Source: Micromonospora lupini (lineage in GTDB: Bacteria; Actinomycetota; Actinomycetes; Mycobacteriales; Micromonosporaceae). Taken from it: 64,000 nucleotides of DNA. Made by a program: the position numbers and the translations under genes. Position 1 is the first letter of the stretch. Every line of letters begins with the position of its first letter. Under the pieces are notes generated by a model. That model did no database searches, was not told the origin of the DNA, and saw nothing but the letters and a program-made list of their open reading frames with translations. The DNA is taken from positions 930,001-994,000 of the forward strand of contig NZ_JAPENL010000003.1 of NCBI RefSeq assembly GCF_026342015.1, given 5' to 3'. This document shows positions 26,248 to 35,051 of this stretch, piece by piece.

Positions 26248-27108
26248 TCAGCGGCCCGGTGTCGGCCCCGAGGCGACCGGCCGTGCCGGGTCGGCGACCC
26301 AGTTGCTCCACGAACCCACGTAGAGCGCGGCGTCCGTGCGACCGGCCAGGTGCAGCGCGAGGACCGCCTGCGCGGCGGTCACCCCGGAGCCGCAGTAAGC
26401 CCCGACCGCCCGCGCCCCGGTCGCGCCGACCGCGGCGAACCGCTCGCGCAGGACGTCGGCGGCCGGGAAACGCCCGTCGGCGCCCACGTACTCGCCTGCG
26501 GGCAGGTTGGCCGCACCGGGCACGTGACCGGCGACCGGGTCGATCGGCTCGACGTCGCCTGCGTAGCGGGGCGCCGCGCGCACGTCGAGCAGCACTGCGT
26601 CGTCGGCGGCAGCCAGCACGGCGGCCTGCCCGGCGTCCAGCACCGGAAGATCACCGGGGCGCACCTCGACGTCGCCGTCGACCGGGACGGGCGCGGTGGT
26701 GGAGACCTGTCGTCCGGCGGCGACCCAGGCCGGGAAGCCGCCGTGCAGCAGGCGCACCGGCCGGTGCCCGGCCCAGCGCAACGTCCACCAGGCGCGCGCG
26801 GCGGCCAGGCCGTCACCGCCGTCGTACACCACAACTGGGTGACCTGCGCGGACGCCGGCCGCCCGCAGCGCGGCCCGCAGCGCGCCCGGGTCGGGCAGCG
26901 GGTGCCGGCCGCCGGCGCCGGGCGGCCCGCACAGCGCGGTGTCCAGGTCGACGAAGACCGCGCCGGGCAGGTGGCCGGCGAGGTAGTCGTCGTGGCCGGG
27001 CGGGCCGGTGAGCCGCCAGCGGACGTCGAGCAGGGTGGGCGGGTCGGCGTGGTCGAGTTCGGCGGCGAGCCGATCGACTTCGACAAGCAGCTCCTCGGTA
27101 CCGGACAT
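26248..27108 (-). CDS. rhodanese-type sulfurtransferase (SseA family)
   Basis: A 286-aa protein with two rhodanese domains (about 10-130 and 155-275). The second has the active-site loop AYCGSGVTAAQ with the catalytic cysteine. The CGSGVTA form is typical of 3-mercaptopyruvate sulfurtransferases. It transfers sulfane sulfur from mercaptopyruvate or thiosulfate to an acceptor. ATG at 27108 (GGATGG upstream) preferred; an ATG at 27117 adds three residues. Divergent from ideR, 100 bp apart. Confidence 0.92.
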   Translation of the reverse strand: MSGTEELLVEVDRLAAELDHADPPTLLDVRWRLTGPPGHDDYLAGHLPGAVFVDLDTALCGPPGAGGRHPLPDPGALRAALRAAGVRAGHPVVVYDGGDGLAAARAWWTLRWAGHRPVRLLHGGFPAWVAAGRQVSTTAPVPVDGDVEVRPGDLPVLDAGQAAVLAAADDAVLLDVRAAPRYAGDVEPIDPVAGHVPGAANLPAGEYVGADGRFPAADVLRERFAAVGATGARAVGAYCGSGVTAAQAVLALHLAGRTDAALYVGSWSNWVADPARPVASGPTPGR

Positions 27109-27208
27109 GGCGACCATCCAACACCATCCGGGTCGGCAGCACGCGGTTCGGCGGCGGTCACCGGCCGCGCCGCGGGGTAGCATCGTGCACCGGAGGGCCG
27201 CTGACGTT

Positions 27209-27898
27209 ATGAAGTCTCACGACCTGGTCGACACGACCGAGATGTATCTGCGCACCATCCTCGAGTTGGAGGAGGAGGGGGTGCCGCCGCTGCGTGCCCG
27301 GATCGCCGAACGGCTGCAGCAGAGCGGCCCCACAGTGAGCCAGACCGTCGCCCGGATGGAGCGCGACGGCCTCCTCACCGTCGAGGGCGACAGGCACCTG
27401 ACGCTCACCGCGCTCGGCAGGGGCAGCGCCGTCTCGGTGATGCGCAAGCACCGCCTCGCCGAGCTGCTGCTCGTCAATGTCATCGGGATGCCCTACGAGG
27501 AGGCCCACGAGGAGGCCTGCCGCTGGGAGCACGTGATGAGCGACGCGGTGGAGAAGCGGGTGTACGACCTGCTCAACCGGCCGACCCGCTCCCCGTACGG
27601 CAACCCGATCCCGGGTCTTCAGGAGCTGGGCTCGGCCGAGGCGGAGACCACCGCGGCCGCCGAGGGCGAGCGCAACCTGGCCTTCCCCGGCCTCTCCGGG
27701 CCCGTCGTGGTGCGGCGGATCTGCGAGAGCGTGCAGAAGGACGCCGACGTGCTGCGCCAGTTGCACGCCGCAGGTGTCGACCCGGGCGCCACGGTGACCG
27801 TGGCCCAGGAGCGCGACGGGGTGTCGATCGACCGCTCCGGTGACCGGGTGCGCCTGCCCCGCGAGGTCGCCTCCCGGGTCTTCGTCGCCGCCAACTGA
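27209..27898 (+). CDS. ideR: iron-dependent repressor, DtxR/IdeR
   Basis: A 229-aa Fe2+-activated global repressor of iron uptake. The N-terminal winged helix contains SGPTVSQTVARMERDGL. Metal ligands of the DtxR family are present: Met in TTEMYLRTI, and Cys-Glu-His in EEACRWEHVM. A C-terminal SH3-like domain (about 155-229) is complete. ATG at 27209. The nearby sigB gene follows the sigB-ideR association of mycobacteria and corynebacteria. Confidence 0.96.
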   Translation: MKSHDLVDTTEMYLRTILELEEEGVPPLRARIAERLQQSGPTVSQTVARMERDGLLTVEGDRHLTLTALGRGSAVSVMRKHRLAELLLVNVIGMPYEEAHEEACRWEHVMSDAVEKRVYDLLNRPTRSPYGNPIPGLQELGSAEAETTAAAEGERNLAFPGLSGPVVVRRICESVQKDADVLRQLHAAGVDPGATVTVAQERDGVSIDRSGDRVRLPREVASRVFVAAN

Positions 27899-27906
27899 CG
27901 CACCGC

Positions 27907-27934
27907 ACACCCGGGCGTCACAGCGCCCGGGTGT
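27907..27934. terminator. bidirectional hairpin between ideR and lipoprotein gene
   Basis: Perfect 11-bp arms ACACCCGGGCG (27907-27917) and CGCCCGGGTGT (27924-27934). Sits between convergent genes and overlaps the lipoprotein 3' end. Confidence 0.65.
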
Positions 27935-28466
27935 CCACCTTCTTGGCCAGCGCGACCAGGCCCGTGGCCAGCTTCTCGGCGGCCGCGCGGTCGGCGTCAC
28001 GGGCACCCGTCCAGGCCAGCGTGGCGAGGCGTCCGTCGGGGGCCAGCCAGCCGACCTCGGCGACCGGCCCGTGCCCGCCGGTCGCGGCTGTGGTACGCCG
28101 GTACGCCTGCTGACCCAGGCCGGTGACCTTCGCCGCCTTGTCGGGCGCCACGTCCGCGCCGAAGGTCGCCTTGTCGATTGTGGTCTCGGACACACTGAGC
28201 ATCAGCTCCGGGAGCGCCGCGCTCTCGTCCCGGACCACGCAGGTGTGCGTGTCACCTCGCTCGCTGGCCGCCGCCACGTCGAAGCGCACCTTGACGAGCT
28301 GCTCGATCACCACGAAGTCCAGCAGTCGGCAGGCGCCCCCCGAGGAGGCCGCCGACACGTCCAGGGCGACAGGCGCCGGCGGCGGCACCGCCACCGGCTC
28401 GGCCTCGGCGGCACAGCCGCTCACCAGCAGGCCCGCCAGCCCGGCGACCACGATCCGCCCGCGCAC
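27918..28466 (-). CDS. secreted lipoprotein, DUF3558-like
   Basis: A 182-aa exported protein. The signal peptide RGRIVVAGLAGLLVSGC has a lipobox VSGC with the lipidated Cys at residue 18. Then comes a Pro/Ala linker and a domain beginning ACRLLDFVVIEQLV. A second Cys (HTCVV) could pair with the first domain Cys, as in DUF3558 proteins. Function unknown. GTG at 28466 follows GGTGGAG. Confidence 0.8.
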   Translation of the reverse strand: MRGRIVVAGLAGLLVSGCAAEAEPVAVPPPAPVALDVSAASSGGACRLLDFVVIEQLVKVRFDVAAASERGDTHTCVVRDESAALPELMLSVSETTIDKATFGADVAPDKAAKVTGLGQQAYRRTTAATGGHGPVAEVGWLAPDGRLATLAWTGARDADRAAAEKLATGLVALAKKVDTRAL

Positions 28467-28558
28467 GCTCCACCCTCTCGCCGACCGACGGCGGAAGGGG
28501 CCCGCCGGATGTCCGTCGGAAACCGTACGGGGTGTCCGGGTCGGGCGGAAGTCCTCGT

Positions 28559-28819
28559 TCACGCCTGTTCCGTCGGTGGATCGTCCACGTACGGGCAGTG
28601 GCGGCAGCCGCGTCCGCAGCACGTGCCGCGGCGGGCCAGGAAACCGGCGCTGAGCACGAACAGCCCCGTCGCCGGGTCGAGGTAGCCGGCTTCCCCGGCC
28701 GCCAACGCGGCGGCGTGCGCGGCGAGGATCCGGGCCCGCTCGGGGTGCTCGGGCGGCAGCCGGGACGGGTGCGGCTCGGTGAGCGGCCGATCCGCCAGGG
28801 GTCGTCGCTCTCCACTCAC
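28559..28819 (-). CDS. DUF5522 small cysteine-rich protein
   Basis: An 86-aa protein with the closing motif GTCCGRGCRHCPY, a clustered-cysteine signature of the DUF5522 family, preceded by YLDPATGLFVLSAGFLARRG. A metal (Zn or Fe-S) site is likely. Function unknown. GTG at 28819. Confidence 0.88.
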   Translation of the reverse strand: MSGERRPLADRPLTEPHPSRLPPEHPERARILAAHAAALAAGEAGYLDPATGLFVLSAGFLARRGTCCGRGCRHCPYVDDPPTEQA

Positions 28820-28938
28820 CCGCAGAAGTCTAGGGAGGGCCTCGGCCGGCGGAAATGCGGTGCCGGCTGGGTGACGCCCCCGATAGAGTCCGCGGGCCGC
28901 CGGCCGGCGGCGCTTTCCCGCACGGACAGGCGACGACG

Positions 28939-30216
28939 GTGAGTCAGCAGGTGGAGCAGTCTCCGGCGGTCACCGCTGGGGCGACCCCGTCGCTCTGGCG
29001 CAGCCGGAACTTCCTGCTGCTCTGGGGCGGTCAGACGGTAAGCGAGCTGGGCACCCGGATCACGAACGTGGCGGTGCCGCTGCTCGCCGCCGACACCCTG
29101 CACGCCAGCGTGTTCCAGATCTCCCTGCTCACCGTCCTGGCCTGGCTGCCGTACCTGCTGTTCTCGCTGCCGGCGGGCATCGTCGCCGACCGGCTCGACA
29201 AGCGGCGGCTGATGATCGCGTGCGACCTGGGTCGGGCCGCGCTCCTGCTGTCCCTGCCGGTGGCCGCGCTGGTCGGCCACCTCACCCTGCCCTTCCTGTA
29301 CGCGGTGGTCGGGCTGGGCGGCGTGCTCACCGTGCTGTTCACCGTGGCGTACAAGACCCTGCTGCCCCGACTGGTGCCTGCGGACCTGCTGGTGGACGGC
29401 AACGCCAAGCTGACCATCAGCCAGGACGCCGCCGAACTGGTCGGCCCGACTGTCAGCGGCGCGCTGATCGGGCTGGTCGGCGCCGCCCGCACCTTCCTGG
29501 CCAACGGGTTCGCCTTCCTGGTCAGCGCGCTGACGCTGATCCTGATCCGGCAGCCACCGGTACGCCGCGAGCCGCCGCCCCGCGTACCCCTGCGGGTGGA
29601 GCTGACCGACGGGCTCGGCTTCATCAGGCGGCAGCCGATCCTGGTCAGCATCCTGGCCTGCACGACGTGGTCGAACTTCTGGGTGATAGCGTCCGCCTCG
29701 ATCGAGGTGACGTTCCTGGTGCGGGAGCTGCACGCCGCGCCGGTGCAGGTGGGTCTGGTCTTCTCGGTAAGCGCCGTCGGCGGGCTGGTGGTGGGGGTGC
29801 TGGCCACCCGGCTGTCGGCCTGGCTCGGCTCGGCCCGGGTGATCTGGGTGGCGATGACCGTGCCGGGCCCGTTCTATCTGCTGATGCCGTTGGCCCGACC
29901 CGGTTGGGGACTGCTGCTCTACGGATTCGGGCTGGCCGCGTTCTCGGCCAACGCGGTGCTGTTCAACGTGGCCGCGATGTCGTACCGGCAGCGGATCACC
30001 CCGCCGGCGATCCTCGGCCGGGTCAACGCCGCGTTCCTCTGGATCTGCCTCGGGGTGGTCCCGCTCGGCGCGCTGACCGGCGGCGCGCTCGGCACGGCGC
30101 TGGGGCTGCGCGGCGCGCTCTGGGTGTGCGTGCTGGGCACCTGGGCGGCGTGCCTGTTCGTGGTCTGCTCGCCGCTACGACGAATGCGGGACACGCCGCC
30201 GCAGGTTTCGTCGTAG
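28939..30216 (+). CDS. MFS transporter (EntS-like exporter)
   Basis: A 425-aa major facilitator with 12 predicted helices. The N-terminal SLWRSRNFLLLWGGQTVSE and the loop PAGIVADRLDKRRLM (motif A, helix 2-3 loop) are typical of enterobactin- and drug-exporter MFS members. Substrate unknown. GTG at 28939; the codons upstream in frame are not needed for any helix. Followed 51 bp later by a MerR regulator, which may control it (inference). Confidence 0.92.
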   Translation: MSQQVEQSPAVTAGATPSLWRSRNFLLLWGGQTVSELGTRITNVAVPLLAADTLHASVFQISLLTVLAWLPYLLFSLPAGIVADRLDKRRLMIACDLGRAALLLSLPVAALVGHLTLPFLYAVVGLGGVLTVLFTVAYKTLLPRLVPADLLVDGNAKLTISQDAAELVGPTVSGALIGLVGAARTFLANGFAFLVSALTLILIRQPPVRREPPPRVPLRVELTDGLGFIRRQPILVSILACTTWSNFWVIASASIEVTFLVRELHAAPVQVGLVFSVSAVGGLVVGVLATRLSAWLGSARVIWVAMTVPGPFYLLMPLARPGWGLLLYGFGLAAFSANAVLFNVAAMSYRQRITPPAILGRVNAAFLWICLGVVPLGALTGGALGTALGLRGALWVCVLGTWAACLFVVCSPLRRMRDTPPQVSS

Positions 30217-30267
30217 GGTCCGGCCGGTGCTTGAGTCTCCACCGGGGGGAGACGGCAGGGTGGGGAC

Positions 30268-31227
30268 ATGGACGGCGAAACGCGGTACACGATCGGTGAC
30301 CTGGCCCGGCAAAGCGGCCTGAGCGTCAAGACCATCAGGTACTACGCCGACAGCGGGATCGTGCCGCCTACCGATCGGAGCCCGGCCGGCCACCGGCGGT
30401 ACGGCCCGGACGCCGTCGCCCGACTGGAACTCGTCCGGACGTTGCGCGACCTGGGCGTGGACCTGGCGTCCATCCGGCGGGTGGTGGACCGCGAAGTGCC
30501 TCTGCACGAGGTGGCAGCCGCGCACGCGGAGGCGCTGGCGGTGCAGATCCGTGTGCTGCGGCTGCGCCGGGCGGTGCTGACCGTGGCGGCGCAGCGCGGG
30601 TCGGGCCCGGCGGAGGTGGACGACCTGCACCGGCTGGCCCAGCTCACCGCCCGGGAACGGAAGCATCTGGTGGATGACTTCCTGGACAGCGTCTTCACGG
30701 GCGACCCGCCGACGTACCCGGGTGTGATCGTCTCGATGACGCCGGAACTGCCCGACGACCCGACCACCGAGCAGGTACAGGCGTGGCTGGAGCTGGCCGA
30801 GCTGTGCCGGGACGCCACCTTCCGGGCGAGCATGCGGCGGCTGGCGCGGCAGCACGCCGCCGACCACGACGTGCCCGGGCCGCCCCGCCCGGACGCCGTC
30901 GCGATCGTCCGGGACGGGGTGGCGGACGCCCTGGCGGCCGGTCTCGATCCGACCGGCCCCGAGGCCGAGCCGGTGGTCGCGGCGGTCACCAGCCGGTACG
31001 CGCGACTGCACCACCTCCCCGACGACGCCGCCCTGCGCCGTCGGCTGCTGGACCGGCTGACCCTGGCGAACGACAGCCGCCGGGACCGTTACCTCGACCT
31101 GCTGTCGGTGCTCAACGGTTGGGCGACGGGTGGCGGGGTGACGCCGTCGGTGGACTGGTTCGGCCGCGCGCTGCGCGCCCGGCTGCCGGCGAGGGCCTGC
31201 TCTCAGCCGAACCAGCTCATCGCCTGA
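30268..31227 (+). CDS. MerR-family transcriptional regulator with large effector domain
   Basis: A 319-aa regulator. The N-terminal winged HTH is YTIGDLARQSGLSVKTIRYY, followed by HRRYGPDAVARLELVRTLR and a coiled-coil linker. The 200-residue helical C-terminal domain is larger than metal-sensing MerR proteins and suggests a drug or small-molecule ligand. ATG at 30268 with GGTGGGGAC upstream. Its 3' end overlaps the convergent DUF2332 gene by 25 bp. Confidence 0.9.
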   Translation: MDGETRYTIGDLARQSGLSVKTIRYYADSGIVPPTDRSPAGHRRYGPDAVARLELVRTLRDLGVDLASIRRVVDREVPLHEVAAAHAEALAVQIRVLRLRRAVLTVAAQRGSGPAEVDDLHRLAQLTARERKHLVDDFLDSVFTGDPPTYPGVIVSMTPELPDDPTTEQVQAWLELAELCRDATFRASMRRLARQHAADHDVPGPPRPDAVAIVRDGVADALAAGLDPTGPEAEPVVAAVTSRYARLHHLPDDAALRRRLLDRLTLANDSRRDRYLDLLSVLNGWATGGGVTPSVDWFGRALRARLPARACSQPNQLIA

Positions 31228-32138
31228 CCATGGCCCCGGGTCCACGCCAGCGGCTTGCCGTCGAGCGCGAGGACGTTGTGCAGCGCCGCGTCCGGCGGGT
31301 CGGGCAGCCCGTCGTAGGGCAGCACCTCCGGGGCCTCGTTCGCGATCCAGTGCCCCGGCAGCTCACGCACCAGCCGGACGAACGCCTCCCGACGCGCGAC
31401 GGGCACCTGGTAGAGCACCGAGGTGTGGAAGACGACAAGCGTCGCATCGGCCGGCGCCCGCGCGGCAAGCGCCGGCAGGTCGTCCACCAGGTCGCCGCGG
31501 ACCAGCAGCGGCGGATCGGCCGCGGCGACCGCCGCCGCCTGGTGCAGCCGGGCCCGCCGGTGCGCGTGCTCGGGCCAGATCAGGGCGTCCAACCAGGACA
31601 CGTCGCCGGGGTCGGTCACGTCGAGCGGGTTCAGGTCCAGGCCGGCCCGCCACACCACCTGGGGTACGCGTGCCGGCGGCACCAACCCGCTGGCCACGCA
31701 GTCGAGCACCGGCGTGCCTTCGCCGACCTCGTGCTCGCCGTAGCGGTAGGCGTACCGGTCGGGATAGAGGCAGAGCCCTGCCGACGCGCCGACCTCCAGC
31801 AGGGCGAGGGGCTGCGGCAGCGCGGCGAGCACGGGCAGCAGGACCGCGCACCGGCCGGCCTCGTTCGTCTGGGTTGCCCTTCTTCGCAACTCCGCCTCGA
31901 TGACCGGCCAGTGCGCCACCGTGTAGTCGTGGAAGGCGACCGGGTCGTCGACCGGCCCGCCCAGCCAGCGCACGACGCCGAACAGCAGGTTGGGTTGGCG
32001 CTTGCCGGGCGGGAGCGTGTCGAGCAGGGCGAGCAGGTCGCCGTCGTGGGCGACGGCGTGGGACAGCCGCTCGTACGTCGGTGAGACGCCGCGCGCCTCG
32101 CGGGTGCCGAACTCGACGTACGCCTCAGTGGTTGTCAT
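31203..32138 (-). CDS. DUF2332 family protein
   Basis: A 311-aa soluble protein of the DUF2332 family. Methyltransferase-like Rossmann features are seen around LALLEVGASAGLCLYPDRY and LVRGDLVDDLPAL; the family has no assigned reaction. ATG at 32138 (MTTTEAYVEFGT). Convergent 25-bp overlap with the MerR gene at its 3' end. Confidence 0.88.
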   Translation of the reverse strand: MTTTEAYVEFGTREARGVSPTYERLSHAVAHDGDLLALLDTLPPGKRQPNLLFGVVRWLGGPVDDPVAFHDYTVAHWPVIEAELRRRATQTNEAGRCAVLLPVLAALPQPLALLEVGASAGLCLYPDRYAYRYGEHEVGEGTPVLDCVASGLVPPARVPQVVWRAGLDLNPLDVTDPGDVSWLDALIWPEHAHRRARLHQAAAVAAADPPLLVRGDLVDDLPALAARAPADATLVVFHTSVLYQVPVARREAFVRLVRELPGHWIANEAPEVLPYDGLPDPPDAALHNVLALDGKPLAWTRGHGQAMSWFG

Positions 32139-32221
32139 GCCCCGATCGTCGCAACGTTCTGCCGAGTTTTCAGCCCCGCGGCTCCCTGCCCGCCCCGGTG
32201 CCATCGGCGGCCTTCATCTCC

Positions 32222-33190
32222 CTAACTCCGGGCCCGGGCAACGGACAGGACGGTGGCCAGCAGGGCGAGACCCACGACGATGCTCAGGGTGTGCTGGAGG
32301 ATGGCCACGGCGGGATACTCGACGGCCACGTAACCCGCCGGCCGGATGATGGTCATCGGCAGCTTCCAGCCGCCCCACGCGAACAGCGAGCCCGACGCGG
32401 CGAACGCGAGCGTCAGCGGTACCCAGCGCGGCAGCCGACCGGGGCGACGACGGTCGAGCGCCCAGACGCTCCACCCGCCGATCAGCGCCCACAACCCCGC
32501 GTTGCCGTTCAGCAGGCGGTCGTTGAGGTCACCGCCACCGGCGCGGTGCGCGGGCTCGATGCCCAGCGTCCCGCCCCACGCCCAGGACAGCCAGAGCAGA
32601 CCCAGCGCGACGGTCACCCCCGCCGCCGGCAACACGAACCACGACGCGCGGGGCGGCCGATCTCCCAGCCGGCCCAGAAAGGCGGCCGGCCATCGTTGCC
32701 GCAGGTAGATCGGCAGAGCGACGGCCAGTCCCGCCGCCATGCCCAGGAAGCCGACGCCGATGAGGAAACCCTCCCAGGCCGGCGCCTGCCCGCCACCGTC
32801 GACGGACCCGCCACCACCCAGCGCCGCGAGAACACCGCTGATCACCAGGTACGGAAGCATCGGCACCAGGAAGCCGCCGCCCACCCAGGCGAAGAAGATG
32901 AGCGGTCGCGCGGGAATCCGCCTGCCCCAGTCCTGGGCCAGCGCCAGCCCGACGGTGACCCCGATCGCGGACATCCCGACGGTGACCGCGTTGAGCACCA
33001 CCCAGGCGGCGGTTCCCATGTCGTCCGGCCCGCTCCCGATCAGCGCGACAGCGATCCAGATGACCTTGACGAGCAGGTACAGGGACATGGCCAGCGCGGC
33101 CGAGTAGCCGGCGACCTTGCGGGCGGCGCTCCACCGCGCGCCGATGTCCCGCTCGGGCGGCACTGTCGCCATGTCCACCGGCACCTCCAT
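32222..33190 (-). CDS. integral membrane protein, unknown
   Basis: A 322-aa polytopic membrane protein, about eight helices (for example ALAMSLYLLVKVIWIAVALI and PLTLAFAASGSLFAW). Gly/Asp-rich loops occur around residues 125-135 and 225. I do not recognise the family. ATG at 33190; an ATG seven codons in (33172) is an alternative. Divergent from the folD riboswitch region. Confidence 0.75.
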   Translation of the reverse strand: MEVPVDMATVPPERDIGARWSAARKVAGYSAALAMSLYLLVKVIWIAVALIGSGPDDMGTAAWVVLNAVTVGMSAIGVTVGLALAQDWGRRIPARPLIFFAWVGGGFLVPMLPYLVISGVLAALGGGGSVDGGGQAPAWEGFLIGVGFLGMAAGLAVALPIYLRQRWPAAFLGRLGDRPPRASWFVLPAAGVTVALGLLWLSWAWGGTLGIEPAHRAGGGDLNDRLLNGNAGLWALIGGWSVWALDRRRPGRLPRWVPLTLAFAASGSLFAWGGWKLPMTIIRPAGYVAVEYPAVAILQHTLSIVVGLALLATVLSVARARS

Positions 33191-33397
33191 CGCTGGTCCC
33201 GCCCTTCCGCCACTACGCCCGATCCGGCTCCGGCTCCGGCTCCGGCAAGCCTCTCCCGGGTGCCGGCCGTCGGGATCCCGCCGTGGTGGGAACTTCCTGC
33301 CGCCTCGTCCCCCGGCCGCGGGAACCGCTCACGCCGCGAGCGTGGGCAGGTGATCCCCGCCGCGCGTCCCCTGCTGGGCGACCGCCTCGGCGATGGG

Positions 33398-33500
33398 GCA
33401 TCATCGAACCACCGGCGACTGGCGGCACGGGGATGGTGGAACCATCGGGGAGCCTCTCGCGGACGTCGACCGCCTGGGCGCCCGCGTCGAGGGGCCCCTC
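33398..33500 (+). promoter_or_regulatory. ZTP riboswitch (pfl motif) controlling folD
   Basis: Conserved parts of the ZTP aptamer occur in order: CCGGCGACTGGCGG (33412-33425), GGTGGAACCATCGGGGAGCC (33435-33454) and CGACCGCCTGGGC (33467-33479). Just downstream a self-complementary GAGGGGCCCCTC (33489-33500) contains the likely ribosome site GAGGGG and ends one base before the folD ATG, so the switch probably acts on translation. pfl-motif RNAs are known upstream of folD, glyA and purH and respond to ZTP/ZMP, which rises when 10-formyl-THF is low. Confidence 0.85.
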
Positions 33501-34400
33501 ATGTCCACGACAAGCGAATTCGCACAGACGCGCACCACACCCGGCGAGGCTCGACTCCTGCCGGGCGCACCCGTCGCCGACGCCATCTTCACCGAGGTCG
33601 CCGCGGCGGTCGCGCGCCTACGAGACCGCGGGATCACACCGAGCCTCGCCACCATCCTGGTGGGCGACGACGACGCCAGCGCCGGCTACATCGGCATCAA
33701 GCAGCGTCAGGCGGCCGAGCTCGGCTTCGACTCCCCGCACGTGCATCTGCCGGCCACCGCCACCCAGGCCGATCTGCACCGGGCCATCGCCCGGTTCAAC
33801 AGCGATCCGGCCGTGCACGGACTGCTCGTGCAGTACCCCGTTCCGGGGCACCTGGACTACGACGCGGCGTTGCAGACCATCGACCCGGACAAGGACGTCG
33901 ACGGCATGCATCCGCTGAACATGGGGCGTCTCGCCGTCGGCCTGCCCGGCCCGCTGCCCTGCACCCCCGCCGGCATCGAGGCCCTCCTGGCGCACTACGA
34001 GATCCCCGTCGCCGGCCGTGAGGTAGTCATCCTCGGTCGCGGCGCCACCCTGGGCCGGCCCCTGGCGATGCTGCTCGCCCAGAAGCGCCCGACGGCCAAC
34101 GCCGCCGTCACAGTCGTGCACACCGGGGTTCCCGACTGGGCCCGGTACACCCGCCGCGCCGACATCCTCGTCGCCGCCGCCGGCGTACCCGGGATCGTCC
34201 AGCCCGAGCACGTCAAGCCGGGCGCCGTCGTCATCGGCGCCGGCGTCCGCTACGCCGGGCGGCGCCTCCTGCCCGACGTGGACGAGGCGTGCGCCGAGGT
34301 CGCCGGCGCCATCACTCCCCGGGTCGGCGGGGTCGGCCCGACGACTGTGGCGATGCTGTTCCGCAACGCCGTACGCGCCGCCGAACGGGCGACCCGGTAG
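33501..34400 (+). CDS. folD: bifunctional methylenetetrahydrofolate dehydrogenase / cyclohydrolase
   Basis: Interconverts 5,10-methylene-, methenyl- and 10-formyl-THF with NADP+. 299 aa, full length. The catalytic region has YIGIKQRQAAELG (the YxxxK lysine), then PLPCTPAGI and the NADP loop VVILGRGATLGRP. ATG at 33501 sits directly behind a ZTP riboswitch. Codons 171-300 (34011-34400) are repeated at 42579-42968 with 5 mismatches, so this copy is probably a hybrid regenerated when the downstream island inserted. Confidence 0.96.
   Translation: MSTTSEFAQTRTTPGEARLLPGAPVADAIFTEVAAAVARLRDRGITPSLATILVGDDDASAGYIGIKQRQAAELGFDSPHVHLPATATQADLHRAIARFNSDPAVHGLLVQYPVPGHLDYDAALQTIDPDKDVDGMHPLNMGRLAVGLPGPLPCTPAGIEALLAHYEIPVAGREVVILGRGATLGRPLAMLLAQKRPTANAAVTVVHTGVPDWARYTRRADILVAAAGVPGIVQPEHVKPGAVVIGAGVRYAGRRLLPDVDEACAEVAGAITPRVGGVGPTTVAMLFRNAVRAAERATR
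34011..34400 (+). repeat. 390-bp direct repeat, left copy (folD 3' part)
   Basis: Identical to 42579-42968 except for five single-base differences. Forms the left boundary of the island. Four of five differences are synonymous in folD; the fifth changes VVIGAG to VVIAAG in the right copy. Confidence 0.95.
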
Positions 34401-34422
34401 ACCCGCTCCCCGCCGTCGACAA

Positions 34423-34482
34423 GATCACTTGATGCTGAGCAGTCAGCGCGAATCGCCCAGATCTGCTGAGCATCAAGTGATC
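34423..34482. repeat. inverted repeat just after intact folD
   Basis: Arms 34423-34442 (GATCACTTGATGCTGAGCAG) and 34463-34482 pair at 19 of 20 positions around a 20-nt loop. Lies 22 bp after the folD stop and inside the island, so it may terminate folD; it is absent after the right folD copy. Confidence 0.85.
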
Positions 34483-34521
34483 GAGCCGACTTCCTGCGCT
34501 CGTCACCCCGCCGGACGAGGT

Positions 34522-34740
34522 TTACCGGACCCAGCCCAGGAAACGCCGGTGCAGCAGCCAGGCGGGCACCCAGGTCAGGTCCTCCGCGGCCCAGACCAGG
34601 TAGGACCCCATGTAGAAGGCCAACGACACAGGTGCACCCTCGAACTCGGCACGCAGTTCGATGCGCCGGGCCCGGCAGGGCCAAGGCGCGTCGCAGCCAC
34701 CGCAGGTCCACACCGGAAGGACAGGGCCGTGCGTAGTCAC
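34522..34740 (-). CDS. small WxCxxCxxxWPC protein, second of coupled pair
   Basis: A 72-aa protein with cysteine motif TCGGCDAPWPCRARR near the N-terminus and a hydrophobic middle (VSLAFYMGSYLVWAAEDL), ending LLHRRFLGWVR. I recall similar small proteins from Micromonosporaceae, often near mobile-element genes, with no known function. GTG at 34740 overlaps the stop of the preceding gene by GTGA (34737-34740), so translation is coupled. Confidence 0.65.
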   Translation of the reverse strand: MTTHGPVLPVWTCGGCDAPWPCRARRIELRAEFEGAPVSLAFYMGSYLVWAAEDLTWVPAWLLHRRFLGWVR

Positions 34741-34925
34741 TCCAGCTCCTCCCCCGGCCAGAAGCCTCGGCGGATCGGGATGCGATGCCGGACGTGGCAC
34801 GGTAGATCCGCCCCACACCTGCAGATCCGCCGCCACCGCCGCCACGACCAGACCGGCTGGTGCCGCCGCGCCAGAGTCAGCGCCACCGCCAGCAGGTAGT
34901 CGTCGTACGGCACACGCTTCGGCAC
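34737..34925 (-). CDS. small Trp/Arg-rich protein, first of coupled pair
   Basis: A 62-aa basic protein, PKRVPYDDYLLAVALTLA at the N-terminus, then WSWRRWRRICRCGADLPC with a CxC...C cluster and ending PGEELE. No known function. GTG at 34925. Overlaps the following gene by 4 bp. The pair is recognisable as a conserved unit, which argues that the frames are real. Confidence 0.65.
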   Translation of the reverse strand: MPKRVPYDDYLLAVALTLARRHQPVWSWRRWRRICRCGADLPCHVRHRIPIRRGFWPGEELE

Positions 34926-35051
34926 CTGACCTCCCGACGGATCTGTCCCGCCGTCGCCTGGCGTGAACTACTCCACCACACATCACCGCACGCTGTCTTG
35001 TCAATCTGTAAGTAGCGATCGTCAAGTTTGAGTTGCGCCTACCTTCAGGCC

